From: Caulobacteraceae bacterium
Lineage (GTDB): Bacteria > Pseudomonadota > Alphaproteobacteria > Caulobacterales > Caulobacteraceae
Direction: 5' to 3'
DNA length: 42,451 nt
NCBI GenBank assembly: GCA_025352085.1
Contig: JANXUA010000072.1
Coordinates: 1-42,451, forward strand
The notes under the pieces were generated by a model, which saw nothing but the letters and a program-made list of their open reading frames with translations, did not search any database and was not told the origin of the DNA. Made by a program: the position numbers and the translations under genes. Of this stretch, positions 16,968-25,263 are shown one piece after another. Position 1 is the first letter of the stretch; the number at the start of each line of letters is the position of its first letter.

Positions 16968-18125
16968 ATGACTGACGGCGATGCACCCACGGCGGCGACC
17001 GATGAGGGCGGCGGGGTGTTCGCCTTTGGCGCCGACGCGCCCCTGCGCTTGGAGTCCGGAGGCCGGATCGACGGCCTGGAGATCGCCTACAAGACTTATG
17101 GCCGGCTCAATGCCGACCGGTCCAACGCCATTTTGGTCTGTCACGCCCTGACCGGCGATCAATATGTGGCCTCCAACCATCCGGTGACCGGCCGGCGCGG
17201 CTGGGGCTCGTACCTGGTGGGTCGAGGACGCCCGATCGATCCCGGCAAGCACTTCGTCATCTGCTCCAATGTCGTCGGCGGTTGCATGGGCAGCACCGGC
17301 CCGTCGTCGATCAATCCGGCGACCGGCGCGCCGTGGGGTCTGGCGTTTCCGGTCATCACCCTGGCCGACATGGTGCGCGCCCAGGCCATGCTGGTCAGCG
17401 CGCTCGGCATCGAGCGCCTGTTCGCCGTGATCGGCGGCTCGATGGGCGGCATGCAGGTCCTGCAGTGGGCGGCCGATTACCCCGAGCGCCTGTTCGCCGC
17501 GGTGTGCATCGCCGCCGCGCCGCGCCATTCGGCGCAGAATATCGCCTTTCACGAGGTCGGGCGTCAGGCGATCATGGCCGATCCGGACTGGAGCGGCGGC
17601 GCCTATGGCGCGGGCGCGGCGCGGCCGGAAAAGGGCTTGGCCGTCGCGCGCATGGCCGCGCACATCACCTACCTCTCCGAGGCCGCCCTGCAGCGCAAAT
17701 TCGGCCGCGAGCTGCAGCGCGACGGCCTGTCCTGGGGCTTCGACGCCGATTTCCAGGTGGAAAGCTATCTGCGCCACCAAGGGGCCAGCTTTGTCGACCG
17801 CTTCGACGCCAATTCCTATCTTTACATCACTCGGGCGCTGGACTATTTCGACCTCGCCGCCGCGCACGGCGGGACGTTGGCCGACGCCTTTCGCGCCGCG
17901 CGCGACGTGCGCTTCTGTGTATTTTCGTTCACGTCCGACTGGCTCTATCCGACGGTCGAGAGCCGCGCGATCGTGCGCGCCCTCAACGCGGTCGGCGCGC
18001 GAGCTAGCTTCGTCGAGATCGACAGCGACAAGGGCCACGACGCCTTCCTGCTCGACGAGCCGGTGTTCCACGACGCCCTCGACGGGTTCCTCAGGGCCGC
18101 AGCCGCAGCGCAGGCGCCGTCATGA
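16968..18125 (+). CDS. metX: Homoserine O-acyltransferase MetX
   Basis: Alpha/beta-hydrolase-fold homoserine O-acyltransferase, 385 aa, the first committed enzyme of methionine synthesis; acetyl- or succinyl-CoA as donor cannot be told by eye. The nucleophile elbow G-G-S-M-G-G-M-Q is at about residues 145-152, the catalytic aspartate in T-S-D-W-L-Y-P and the histidine in D-K-G-H-D-A-F-L. The family signature [10 protein letters not shown] is also present. The ATG follows a 54-bp nested palindrome by 8 bp and has no clear Shine-Dalgarno sequence. The stop overlaps the metW start (ATGA, 18122-18125). I saw no SAM-II-like pseudoknot, although SAM-II riboswitches often precede such genes in alphaproteobacteria. 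Confidence 0.93.
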   Translation: MTDGDAPTAATDEGGGVFAFGADAPLRLESGGRIDGLEIAYKTYGRLNADRSNAILVCHALTGDQYVASNHPVTGRRGWGSYLVGRGRPIDPGKHFVICSNVVGGCMGSTGPSSINPATGAPWGLAFPVITLADMVRAQAMLVSALGIERLFAVIGGSMGGMQVLQWAADYPERLFAAVCIAAAPRHSAQNIAFHEVGRQAIMADPDWSGGAYGAGAARPEKGLAVARMAAHITYLSEAALQRKFGRELQRDGLSWGFDADFQVESYLRHQGASFVDRFDANSYLYITRALDYFDLAAAHGGTLADAFRAARDVRFCVFSFTSDWLYPTVESRAIVRALNAVGARASFVEIDSDKGHDAFLLDEPVFHDALDGFLRAAAAAQAPS

Positions 18126-18736
18126 ACGCGCCGGCGATCCGCCCCGATTTTCAGGAAATCCTACGCCAGGTGAAGCCCGGATCGCGGGTGCTCGACGTCG
18201 GCTGTGGCGAGGGCGCCCTGCTGGAGTTGCTGGCGCGGGAAAACGGCGTCGACGGGCGGGGAATCGAGATCAGCCCGCAGGGCGTTTCGGCCTGCCTCGC
18301 GCGGGGTCTGGCGGTGATGCAGGGCGACGCCGACCGCGACCTCGACTATTTCGCCGCCCGGGCCTTCGACTATGTGATCCTCTCCCAGACCCTGCAGGCG
18401 GTGCAGAACCCGCGCCACGTTCTGGGCGAGCTGTTGCGCATCGGCGAGCGGGCGGTCGTTTCCCTGCCGAACTTCGGCCACTGGCGGGTGCGCCTCGATT
18501 TGCTGGTGCACGGCCGCATGCCGGTCACCGGAGTCCTTCCCGATCCATGGTGGGCGACGCCGAACATTCATCTGTGTACGGTGCGCGACTTCGCCGCCCT
18601 GTGCGACGACCTCGATCTCAACATCGACGCCTGCGCCGCCCTCGCCGACGGCCGGCCCGCCCGCCTGATCAACCCCGCGCGCGCCATCGAAAACTGGCGC
18701 GCCGAGGCGGCTTTGTTCCTGCTTAGTCGACGGTGA
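18122..18736 (+). CDS. metW: Methionine biosynthesis protein MetW
   Basis: Class I SAM-binding methyltransferase-fold protein of 204 aa. The glycine-rich motif V-L-D-V-G-C-G-E-G lies near residues 23-31 and [10 protein letters not shown] in the middle is the MetW signature. MetW is encoded beside MetX in many bacteria and is reported to support MetX activity, so the 4-base overlap here suggests coupled production of a complex or partner pair. No methyl acceptor is known from sequence. The downstream 54 bp before tRNA-Arg show no strong terminator. Confidence 0.93.
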   Translation: MNAPAIRPDFQEILRQVKPGSRVLDVGCGEGALLELLARENGVDGRGIEISPQGVSACLARGLAVMQGDADRDLDYFAARAFDYVILSQTLQAVQNPRHVLGELLRIGERAVVSLPNFGHWRVRLDLLVHGRMPVTGVLPDPWWATPNIHLCTVRDFAALCDDLDLNIDACAALADGRPARLINPARAIENWRAEAALFLLSRR

Positions 18737-18790
18737 GGGGCGTTAGCGCGTTGTCGTGGGCCGCTCGCGGTCTTATGAGGAGCCTCGCAC

Positions 18791-18867
18791 GTCCCGTTAG
18801 CTCAGCAGGATAGAGCACCGGTTTCCTAAACCGGGGGTCAGAGGTTCGAGTCCTCTACGGGACGCCA
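18791..18867 (+). tRNA. tRNA-Arg(CCT)
   Basis: The 77-nt cloverleaf includes an encoded CCA. The acceptor arms GTCCCGT and ACGGGAC pair perfectly. The anticodon stem CCGGT/ACCGG encloses the loop TTCCTAA, giving anticodon CCT and arginine (AGG). The T-arm carries GTTCGAGTC. The last 13 bases overlap, antisense, the end of the small gene at 18855-19151. Confidence 0.97.
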
Positions 18868-19151
18868 TTCGCGGCGCCGTTCATCACGGGCCCGGGGGAT
18901 ATGACGTTGATCGCGGTGGCCGTCGCGCCGTCGCCGCCCTCGCCGGTCCATACGACGCGGCATTTGGTCACCTGTTGGTCATCAACCTGGACGCTCCGGC
19001 AGGTCTTGAAGGAATCGTTCAACGTGGTTCGTTCGAACCGCAATCCCGGTCCGATGTGGAACGGACCGCCGGCGACGGCTATGGCGCCGGAGAGACAGCC
19101 GACCGCGAAGACGAAGCTGACGGCGGCGATGATGAGCAGGGTGCGGATCAT
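18855..19151 (-). CDS. Small membrane-anchored or secreted protein of unknown function
   Basis: A 98 aa protein with an N-terminal hydrophobic segment (about residues 4-27), which reads as a signal peptide or single membrane anchor, then a soluble part with two cysteines (T-C-R-S and K-C-R-V) that could form a disulfide in the periplasm. It starts at ATG 19151, overlapping the stop of the HAAS-domain gene (ATGA), so it is the third gene of the padR operon. Its TAG stop (18855-18857) lies inside the convergent tRNA-Arg gene, 13 bp from the tRNA 3' end. I do not recognise a family. The overlap chain argues for a real gene. Confidence 0.6.
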   Translation of the reverse strand: MIRTLLIIAAVSFVFAVGCLSGAIAVAGGPFHIGPGLRFERTTLNDSFKTCRSVQVDDQQVTKCRVVWTGEGGDGATATAINVISPGPVMNGAANGVP

Positions 19152-19723
19152 GCGGCGGCTCCTTGGGGGTCGAGGGCGGGTTTCAGAAGGCGAAGATGCA
19201 GGCGGCCGTACCAGACCAGGGCGTGGGTGCAGAGGATCGAGCCGACCGCCGTCAGCGATCCGATACAGGCGGCCACGGCTATCAGCCCCAGCCCGGCGAG
19301 GATCAGGGCGGCGATCGGCCCGCCGTGAATGACAAAGGGTCCCGTCACCATCATCGCCGCTCCGGCGGCGAAGCAGACGACGGCGACGAGGGCCATGGCG
19401 AACAGGGTTCCGATGATCCACAGCACGATCGGCAGGAGGATCAGAATGTCGATCGCGCCCAGGCCCAGCACCGCGAACACCGCATTGGCGGCGGCGGAGG
19501 GATTGCGCTCGACCTCCCAGCGATTGAGGCTGGCCTGCGCCTTAAGCTCCCGCGCCAGCCGGTCGGGATCGCCGAGGGCCTGCGCCACGGTCGCTTCGTC
19601 GCGCCCGGCGGCGGCGCCTTCGGTGAAATGCGCCTGATAGTCGCCGATAATATCTTCGATCGCGGCGGGAGGCAGGCCCCGCACCCCCGCGCGCAGCCGG
19701 GCCAGGAAGTCCTGACGGGTCAT
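19148..19723 (-). CDS. HAAS/DUF1700-type membrane protein
   Basis: A 191 aa protein. The N-terminal 65 residues (R-Q-D-F-L-A-R-L-R..., then I-I-G-D-Y-Q-A-H-F) match the helical HAAS domain that typically accompanies PadR regulators, with A-L-G-D-P following. The rest is about four hydrophobic helices with glycine- and alanine-rich stretches. Function in this family is poorly known; it is thought to be a membrane partner of the regulator. ATG 19723 overlaps the padR stop by 4 bases, and the 3' end overlaps the small-protein gene likewise. Confidence 0.85.
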   Translation of the reverse strand: MTRQDFLARLRAGVRGLPPAAIEDIIGDYQAHFTEGAAAGRDEATVAQALGDPDRLARELKAQASLNRWEVERNPSAAANAVFAVLGLGAIDILILLPIVLWIIGTLFAMALVAVVCFAAGAAMMVTGPFVIHGGPIAALILAGLGLIAVAACIGSLTAVGSILCTHALVWYGRLHLRLLKPALDPQGAAA

Positions 19724-20046
19724 TGAGCCCCTCCGAGTATGGCGTTCACCGCCGTGGAAAAATGCGTCCATTCAGCCTTCTGCGCCGCGAAGCGTTCCCG
19801 CCCGGCGTTGCTGAGCTTGTAATATTTGCGCGGCGGTCCGGCCGCGCTCTCGACCAGATAGGTCTCGACCAGGCCGTCGCCCTGCAGGCGGCGCATGAGC
19901 GGATAGATCGTGCCCTCGCCCATTTCGATGCCCTGCGCCAGACGCGAGGCGAGGTCGTAGCCATAGGCGTCGGACTTGGAGAGGAGCGCGAGCACACAGA
20001 GCTCAAGCACCCCTTTCTTCAACTGAACCTGGACGGCTTCGGCCAC
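19720..20046 (-). CDS. PadR-family transcriptional regulator
   Basis: Winged-helix PadR regulator of 108 aa. Typical features are L-L-S-K-S-D-A-Y-G-Y-D-L-A, the recognition region G-E-G-T-I-Y-P-L-M-R-R-L, and the wing G-P-P-R-K-Y-Y-K-L. It starts with GTG (20044-20046) preceded by GGAGAG at about 8 nt. It leads a three-gene operon with a HAAS membrane protein and a small membrane or exported protein, an arrangement usual for PadR regulators that repress their own operon. A partly symmetric ATACCTAGTTAT lies 60 bp upstream. Confidence 0.92.
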   Translation of the reverse strand: MAEAVQVQLKKGVLELCVLALLSKSDAYGYDLASRLAQGIEMGEGTIYPLMRRLQGDGLVETYLVESAAGPPRKYYKLSNAGRERFAAQKAEWTHFSTAVNAILGGAQ

Positions 20047-20105
20047 GGGAAACGCTCTCCTGTATCGATGAGAACCGTGTAACGGCAGCTACCGGTTAAC
20101 GCAAG

Positions 20106-20117
20106 ATACCTAGTTAT
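20106..20117 (-). promoter_or_regulatory. Candidate PadR operator
   Basis: ATACCTAGTTAT is symmetric at 10 of 12 positions and lies in the AT-richer stretch upstream of the PadR start, where autoregulation would be expected. It is the only such dyad I see before padR. Inference only. Confidence 0.35.
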
Positions 20118-20135
20118 GAATTGTTGGTAATGAAC

Positions 20136-20283
20136 TTTCCCTCCCCTTTATGGGGAGGGTGGACCGCGAACCGGGACGGGTGGGGAAGTGTCGATCAGCC
20201 CCGGAAACTGATGATGTTCTCGACTTCCCCACCCCGGGCTGCGCTTCGCTCCGTCTCGACCCTCCCCATAAAAGGGGAGGGAG
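20136..20283. repeat. Long palindromic intergenic element, second type
   Basis: The left end reads CCCTCCCCTTTATGGGGAGGGT (about 20139-20160) and the right end ACCCTCCCCATAAAAGGGGAGGG (about 20259-20281). Each end is itself a hairpin and the two ends are inverted copies. Inside, GGTGGGGAAGT (about 20179) pairs with ACTTCCCCACC (about 20223). It differs from the CCGTCATGGCC family elsewhere in the window. Nothing in it codes. Confidence 0.75.
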
Positions 20284-20316
20284 AAATGGCCGTCTGGAAC
20301 AACAGCGGAAAGTCCT

Positions 20317-20484
20317 CTACCGAACGGGCGCCAAAACGCATGAGGAGATTCCCTTGCCGGACAGCCCATCCCGCGGCCCCCTCGCCGCCACAGCCGCGGC
20401 CTTCGCCGTCCAGCCCTGCGATACACGATGCGCTAACAAGGCTCGACCCGCCGGCGTCAGGCGGGCATTCTTGTGTACGTTCAT
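20317..20484 (-). pseudogene. IS481-family transposase remnant (N-terminus only)
   Basis: From ATG 20484 the frame reads M-N-V-H-K-N-A-R-L-T-P-A-G-R-A-L-L, which is the usual N-terminal start of IS481 transposases, and continues to G-W-T-A-K-A-A-A-V-A-A in the helix-turn-helix. After about 34 residues the similarity ends and the frame closes at 20317. The catalytic RNase H-like domain is absent, so this is a dead fragment of an old insertion, possibly cut when the neighbouring palindromic element arrived. Confidence 0.65.
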
Positions 20485-20571
20485 CCGAGGAACTCCGGGC
20501 TTAGGGTTGGTGCTTCGCAACCCCAGCTTCTCAGCCCTTCCTCGGGTGAACAACCTTCATAGCTTCGACAC

Positions 20572-20937
20572 CTAGCCCGCCGTTACAACCCCCGCATCCA
20601 CGCTCACCGGCCACGCCGTCAGCGCCTTCCCGACGCAAGGACCGCCCACGCAAACGCCGTCTCCGGGGCGAAACAGGGCGCCGTGGGAAGTGCAGAGAAT
20701 GAAGTCGCCGTCGCGGGTGAGGTAGCGGTCGGGGAGCATGGCCAGCGGCATGCCGGCGTGGGGGCAGTGGTCGATGAAGCCAGTGACCGCCTCGCCCCGG
20801 CGCACAATGAAGCCGAGGAAGAGTTGGTCGCTCGCTCGGTACATGAACCCGCGCGAACCGGGATCGGCGAGGTCGTCGAGGGGGCACAGCGGCGTCCCGG
20901 CGGCGGGGCGCGCGGGGTTGTCGTCGTCGTCGCTCAC
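20572..20937 (-). CDS. Rieske [2Fe-2S] domain protein
   Basis: A small protein of 121 aa made of a Rieske ferredoxin domain. Cluster ligands are C-P-H (Cys58, His60) and C-T-S-H (Cys82, His85), separated by 21 residues, with G-A-L-F after the second pair. Such stand-alone domains carry electrons; the partner is unknown, and no oxygenase gene is adjacent. It starts with GTG (20935-20937), which overlaps the gpsA stop in a GTGA, so it is translated after tsaD and gpsA. That housekeeping context is unusual for a redox carrier and gives no hint of the partner. Confidence 0.9.
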   Translation of the reverse strand: MSDDDDNPARPAAGTPLCPLDDLADPGSRGFMYRASDQLFLGFIVRRGEAVTGFIDHCPHAGMPLAMLPDRYLTRDGDFILCTSHGALFRPGDGVCVGGPCVGKALTAWPVSVDAGVVTAG

Positions 20938-21929
20938 CCCAACCCTTCCGCGCGCAGGGGCCGCGCCAACAACGCGCTGATCGCCGGGCCGACTTCGATT
21001 TCGCCGGCGAGGATGGCGGCCACCGCGTCGCAGATGGGGGTCTCGACGCCGAGGCGCCGGGCCAGGGCGATGACCGCCGGGGCCGTCGCGACACCCTCGG
21101 CGACGGAGCGCTTGTCGGCCAGGGCGTGGGCAAGGTTTTCGCCGCGCCCGAGCGCCAGGCCGACGCTCATATTGCGCGACTGCGGACTGGAACAGGTCAA
21201 GACGAGATCGCCCAGGCCGCACAGGCCGGCCACGGTTTCGGCCTCGGCGCCCAGCGCGGTCGCGAACCGCGTCAATTCGGCGAAGCCGCGGGTGATCAGG
21301 GCGGCGTGGGCGCTGCGGCCCAGACCGCGCCCCTCGACAATACCGCAGGCGATGGCCAGAACGTTCTTGATCGCCCCGCCGGCCTCCGCGCCGATCATGT
21401 CGCGGCTGATGTAGGGGCGGAAGGTCGGCGTGGCGATGGCCTGGGCGAGACGCTGGGCCGAGGCGAGGTCGGCGGCGGCGAGGGTGACGGCGGTGGGCAG
21501 GCCCCGCGCCACCTCGCCGGCGAAGCTTGGACCCGACAGCACCGCCGGCGCGGCGGCGGGCAGGGCGTCCGCCAGAACCTGCGTCATCAATTTGAGCGAT
21601 CCGGCCTCGACGCCCTTGGCGCACAGGATCACCGGCAATCCCCGTCGCGCGTGCGGCGCGAAGTCGGTCAGGGCGGCGCGCAAATGCTGGGCCGGGGCGA
21701 CGGCGAGCACCACGTCGACGCCGGCCAGATCGGCCAGATCATGCGTCGCGCGGATGGCCGGATCGAGGGTTGCGCCCGGCAGAAACAACGGATTTTCGTG
21801 GGTGGCGTTGATCGCCTCGACCACCTCGGCCTCGCGCGCCTGAAGAATGACCGTGAGACCGGCGCGCGCGCACACCTGGGCCAGGGCCGTGCCCCACGCG
21901 CCGCCGCCGATGACGCCGGCGCGCTTCAC
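20934..21929 (-). CDS. gpsA: Glycerol-3-phosphate dehydrogenase [NAD(P)+]
   Basis: Soluble enzyme of 331 aa that reduces dihydroxyacetone phosphate to sn-glycerol 3-phosphate for phospholipid synthesis. The nucleotide-binding motif [12 protein letters not shown] is at the N-terminus (residues 5-16), the L-C-A-K-G-V-E loop and the catalytic [12 protein letters not shown] stretch follow at family positions. GTG 21927-21929 is taken as the start because it forms a GTGA overlap with the tsaD stop and places the Rossmann motif at the expected distance; the upstream extension lies in tsaD. Confidence 0.95.
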   Translation of the reverse strand: MKRAGVIGGGAWGTALAQVCARAGLTVILQAREAEVVEAINATHENPLFLPGATLDPAIRATHDLADLAGVDVVLAVAPAQHLRAALTDFAPHARRGLPVILCAKGVEAGSLKLMTQVLADALPAAAPAVLSGPSFAGEVARGLPTAVTLAAADLASAQRLAQAIATPTFRPYISRDMIGAEAGGAIKNVLAIACGIVEGRGLGRSAHAALITRGFAELTRFATALGAEAETVAGLCGLGDLVLTCSSPQSRNMSVGLALGRGENLAHALADKRSVAEGVATAPAVIALARRLGVETPICDAVAAILAGEIEVGPAISALLARPLRAEGLG

Positions 21930-23020
21930 GCCTTGGCGCCCTTGCGGCCGGCCTTGTGGGTGGGCGTCAGCCGCGCGGCGGCTTCGTCGAGCGGCCAGCG
22001 CGGGCGGGCGACGGCGCCCAGGCCGTCGATGAGGCCGAGCGCCAGCCGCTCGGCGCCGGCCAGGGCGATCATGGCGCCGTTGTCGGTGCAAAACTCAAGC
22101 GGCGGGGCGTCGAAGGTGAAGCCGCGCTCGCTCGCCAGGGCGTGCAGGCTCGCCCTCACCGCGCGGTTGGCGGCGACGCCGCCGGCGACCACGAACCGCA
22201 GATCCCGACCATCATGTTCGCGCGCATAGGCAAGCATCGCCCGGTCCGTCCGCTCGGTCAATTGCCGGGCGATGGCGCCCTGAACGGCGGCGGCCAGATC
22301 GCGCCGGTCGGTCGGGTCGCTGACTGTCGCCGCGATCCGCGCGGCGGCGGTCTTCAGGCCGGAAAACGAAAAGTCGCAGCCGTCTCGGCCGAGCAAGGCG
22401 CGGGGCAGGGGATAGCGCGCTGCATCACCGTCCTCAGCCAGACGCTCCAGCGCCGGACCGGCCGGATAAGGCAGGCCGAGCGCTCCGCCGATCTTGTCGA
22501 AGGCCTCGCCGGCCGCGTCGTCGATGGTCGATCCCAGCCGCGTGCAGGCGCCGACGCCGGCCACCTCCAGCAGCTGGCAATGCCCGCCCGACACCAACAG
22601 CAGCAGAAACGGATAGGGAATATCGGCGGTCAGCCGCGCGGAGACCGCGTGACCTTCCAGATGGTTGACCGCGATCAGCGGCAAGTCACGCGCCAGGGCC
22701 ATGGCCTTGCCGAACGAGAGGCCGACCATCACCCCACCGACCAAACCCGGCCCGGCGGTCGCCGCCACGCCGTCGAGATCGCCGACGGTCAATCCCGCCT
22801 CGGTCAGAGCGCGAGCGACGATGCCGTCGATGGTCTCCACATGAGAACGCGCCGCGATTTCCGGCACTACCCCGCCATAGGGCGCGTGCTCGGCGATCTG
22901 GCTGTGGATGACGCTGGAGAGCACTTCGGCTCGGCCGCCTTCAACGCGCACCACGGCGGCGGCGGTTTCGTCGCAACTGGTCTCTATGCCAAGAACGGTG
23001 AGGGGTTTTGGTCGGGTCAT
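21926..23020 (-). CDS. tsaD: TsaD, tRNA t6A threonylcarbamoyltransferase subunit
   Basis: ASKHA-fold protein of 364 aa (Kae1/Qri7/YgjD family) that transfers the threonylcarbamoyl group to A37 of tRNAs. The N-terminus has I-E-T-S-C-D-E-T at about residues 12-19, the metal-binding H-L-E-G-H is at 120-124, and L-L-V-S-G-G-H plus F-S-F-S-G-L-K follow. The ATG is at 23020, only 41 bp from the divergent hemC start, so both promoters are squeezed into this gap or reach into the opposing genes. Partner TsaE is also in this window. Confidence 0.96.
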   Translation of the reverse strand: MTRPKPLTVLGIETSCDETAAAVVRVEGGRAEVLSSVIHSQIAEHAPYGGVVPEIAARSHVETIDGIVARALTEAGLTVGDLDGVAATAGPGLVGGVMVGLSFGKAMALARDLPLIAVNHLEGHAVSARLTADIPYPFLLLLVSGGHCQLLEVAGVGACTRLGSTIDDAAGEAFDKIGGALGLPYPAGPALERLAEDGDAARYPLPRALLGRDGCDFSFSGLKTAAARIAATVSDPTDRRDLAAAVQGAIARQLTERTDRAMLAYAREHDGRDLRFVVAGGVAANRAVRASLHALASERGFTFDAPPLEFCTDNGAMIALAGAERLALGLIDGLGAVARPRWPLDEAAARLTPTHKAGRKGAKA

Positions 23021-23061
23021 TCAGGTTGCCGGGTGCAGTTGCGTGGGGTAGCGGTCGCGGC

Positions 23062-24000
23062 ATGATCAGGCAACCACTTCGCATCGGCACGCGCGCCTCG
23101 AAACTGGCGCTGGCCCAGGCCGGGCAGATGCGGGCCAGAATCGCCGCCGGCCTCGGCGATGACGCCGCCGCCGTCCTCGTCCACATCACTACCGCCGGCG
23201 ACCGGGTTCAGGATCGGCGCCTGATGGACATCGGCGGCAAGGGCCTGTTCACCAAGGAAATCGAGGACGCCCTTCTGGACGGCCGCATCGACTGCGCCAT
23301 TCATTCGCTCAAAGACATGCCCGCCGAGGGTCCGGAGGGCCTGGTGATCGCCGCGATCCCTGAGCGGGAAGACCCGCGCGACGCGTTCTTAAGCGCGCGC
23401 TTCGACGCCCTTGACGCCCTCCCGCGCGGCGGGCGCCTCGGCACCGCCAGCCTGCGCCGTCAGGCCCAGGCCCTGCGCGCGCGGCCCGATCTGGAGGTCT
23501 TGCCCCTGCGCGGCAATGTCGATACGCGCCTGGCCAAGCTGGAGCGCGGCGAGTTCGACGCCATCATTCTGGCGGCGGCGGGGCTCAATCGGCTGGGCCT
23601 CGGCGATGCGCCGCGCGCCTGGCTCGACCCGATGGCGACGCCGCCGGCGCCCGGCCAAGGCGCCCTGGCCATCCAGACCCGCGTCGAGGACCGGGACGCC
23701 GATTGGCTGCGGGCTTTGCGGCATCGCGACACCCAGCTGGCCGTCGCCGCCGAACGCGGCGCTCTGACCGCCCTGGAAGCGTCGTGCAAGACCGCGGTCG
23801 GCGCCTATGCGGTGGTCGAGGCCGGCGAGGTCCGCCTGATGGTCGAGGCGCTGACCCCCGACGGCGCCCAGACGTTCCGCGAGACCGGCGCCGTCAGCGC
23901 GGACGGATCGGACGCCGAGACGCGCGCGCGGGCGCTCGGCCTCGCGCTCGGCCACGCCGTCCGCGAGCGTGGCGGCGCGGCGCTGCTGATCGGATCGTGA
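23062..24000 (+). CDS. hemC: Porphobilinogen deaminase (hydroxymethylbilane synthase)
   Basis: Tetrapyrrole enzyme of 312 aa that polymerises four porphobilinogens into hydroxymethylbilane. Visible are R-I-G-T-R-A-S-K-L-A at the N-terminus, H-S-L-K-D-M-P (81-87) and L-R-R-Q (131-134). The dipyrromethane cofactor cysteine is Cys242 in E-A-S-C-K-T-A-V-G-A. ATG 23062 was preferred to an 18-residue longer start because it begins just before the conserved first strand. The stop overlaps the GTG of hemD. Confidence 0.95.
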   Translation: MIRQPLRIGTRASKLALAQAGQMRARIAAGLGDDAAAVLVHITTAGDRVQDRRLMDIGGKGLFTKEIEDALLDGRIDCAIHSLKDMPAEGPEGLVIAAIPEREDPRDAFLSARFDALDALPRGGRLGTASLRRQAQALRARPDLEVLPLRGNVDTRLAKLERGEFDAIILAAAGLNRLGLGDAPRAWLDPMATPPAPGQGALAIQTRVEDRDADWLRALRHRDTQLAVAAERGALTALEASCKTAVGAYAVVEAGEVRLMVEALTPDGAQTFRETGAVSADGSDAETRARALGLALGHAVRERGGAALLIGS

Positions 24001-24677
24001 AGACCGTCTGGATCACCCGCGCCCAACCCGGCGCCGAGGCGACCGCCGCGCGGCTGCGCGCGCTGGGCTGCGAGCCTGTCGTGGCGCCCCTTCTGGCGGT
24101 GCGCCCCCTCGCGGGGGCGCTGCTTGACCTCACCGATGTCTCGACTCTCGCCTTTACCAGCGCCAACGGCGTGCAGACCTTCGCGGCGCGATCAGGCGAG
24201 CGTAATTTCGCGGTGTTCGCGGTCGGTGAGGGGACGGCGGCGGCGGCCCGGACGGCGGGCTTTCACGACGTGCGCTCGGCCCACGGCGACGTCGCAGCCT
24301 TGGCCGCGCTGATCATCGCCGGGCGACCGACCGGCGTCACCCTGCATGCGGGGGCCCGGCATCTGGCGGGCGATCTGACCGGGCTCCTGATCAGGGACGG
24401 GCTCAAGGCGCGCGCCGTCGCTCTTTACGAAACCGTGGAGCAGCCGGTTGCGAACGATGTTTTGGCGCGGCTTGAGTCCATCGACGCGGCGCTGATCCAT
24501 TCCCCGAGGGCCGGCGCTTGTCTCGCCCGGCAATTGGCGCAAGCCCCGGCTCCCGGCCTTAAAATCCTCTGCCTGTCTCCCCAGATAGCGAGGAGCCTTG
24601 TCGGCGTGGCCAGGGACCAGATCCTGACCGCGTCTTTCCCAACCGAGACGGCCCTGTTAAGTCTTTTGCAGGTTTAG
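23997..24677 (+). CDS. hemD: Uroporphyrinogen-III synthase
   Basis: A 226 aa protein with the two-domain HemD pattern, which is weakly conserved in general: V-W-I-T-R-A-Q-P-G-A at the start, L-A-F-T-S-A-N-G-V near residue 50, and L-Y-E-T-V in the second half. It closes hydroxymethylbilane with inversion of ring D. The GTG start overlaps the hemC stop (GTGA, 23997-24000). Position directly after hemC is the main support beyond the short motifs. Confidence 0.9.
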   Translation: MKTVWITRAQPGAEATAARLRALGCEPVVAPLLAVRPLAGALLDLTDVSTLAFTSANGVQTFAARSGERNFAVFAVGEGTAAAARTAGFHDVRSAHGDVAALAALIIAGRPTGVTLHAGARHLAGDLTGLLIRDGLKARAVALYETVEQPVANDVLARLESIDAALIHSPRAGACLARQLAQAPAPGLKILCLSPQIARSLVGVARDQILTASFPTETALLSLLQV

Positions 24678-24712
24678 TAGTTCAAACAGGTGTCATGCCC
24701 GCCCGGAGCCCG

Positions 24713-25123
24713 ATGAAAGAGTCCGATCCGTTCGACGATCCGCCGCGCCCGACGCTGAGCCGGGGGTTTTGGCTGATGATCGCGCTCAGCGGAATCAGCC
24801 TCGCCGGCGCCATCGCCCTGACCTTGATGACGCCCAAACCCGCGAACGCCCGCGTGTCCGGGCCGGCGGCGTCGCCGGGCCGGCTGTCGGCGACGTCCAT
24901 GCTTGATCCCAATTCCGGAGCCGATTTTGGCGAGCCTGAGGCGTGGATGGAAACGGGTCACGGGTCCCTCGACCATCATCGCGCGCGGCCAGGCGCGCCG
25001 ACCGAGGCGGTGGAGGTCGACGACGAGTTCGGCGCCGCCTTGCAACCGGCCGGCGGCGCCTCCGCCGTGTCGCAGACGCTCGGCCTCATCCGCGCCCTTG
25101 GCGAATGGGTCAAGGGACGCTAG
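24713..25123 (+). CDS. Single-pass membrane protein of unknown function
   Basis: A protein of 136 aa (142 if the upstream ATG at 24695 is used; both have weak Shine-Dalgarno sequences, GGAG for 24713). One membrane helix spans about residues 18-39 after an acidic, proline-rich N-terminal tail; the remainder is soluble, low in complexity and without a family I recognise. It follows hemD by 35 bp and precedes tRNA-Thr, so it may be cotranscribed with hemCD; a membrane protein of uncertain role often sits after hemD in proteobacteria (for example HemX-like), but no coiled coil is seen here. Confidence 0.6.
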   Translation: MKESDPFDDPPRPTLSRGFWLMIALSGISLAGAIALTLMTPKPANARVSGPAASPGRLSATSMLDPNSGADFGEPEAWMETGHGSLDHHRARPGAPTEAVEVDDEFGAALQPAGGASAVSQTLGLIRALGEWVKGR

Positions 25124-25142
25124 AGAGACCTCCACTAAATGG

Positions 25143-25218
25143 GCCGCCTTAGCTCAGCCGGTAGAGCATCGCATTCGTAATGCGGGGGTCGCGTGTTCGA
25201 GTCACGCAGGCGGCGCCA
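25143..25218 (+). tRNA. tRNA-Thr(CGT)
   Basis: The 76-nt cloverleaf includes an encoded CCA. The acceptor arms GCCGCCT and AGGCGGC pair perfectly. The anticodon stem CGCAT/ATGCG encloses TTCGTAA, giving anticodon CGT for threonine ACG. The T-arm has GTTCGAGTC. No phage-like integrase or duplicated 3' end lies next to it. Confidence 0.97.
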
Positions 25219-25263
25219 CCCACCCCGAAATCATGAGCGGCGCCAACGGATCGGCGGACGGGT

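Noticed and set aside
23008-23061. Longer HemC start at 23008
   Set aside because: It would overlap the divergent tsaD start and adds residues outside the conserved enzyme; ATG 23062 fits the family.
18791-25218. tRNA genes as attachment sites for an integrated element
   Set aside because: No integrase, no duplicated tRNA 3' end and ordinary housekeeping genes around both tRNAs.
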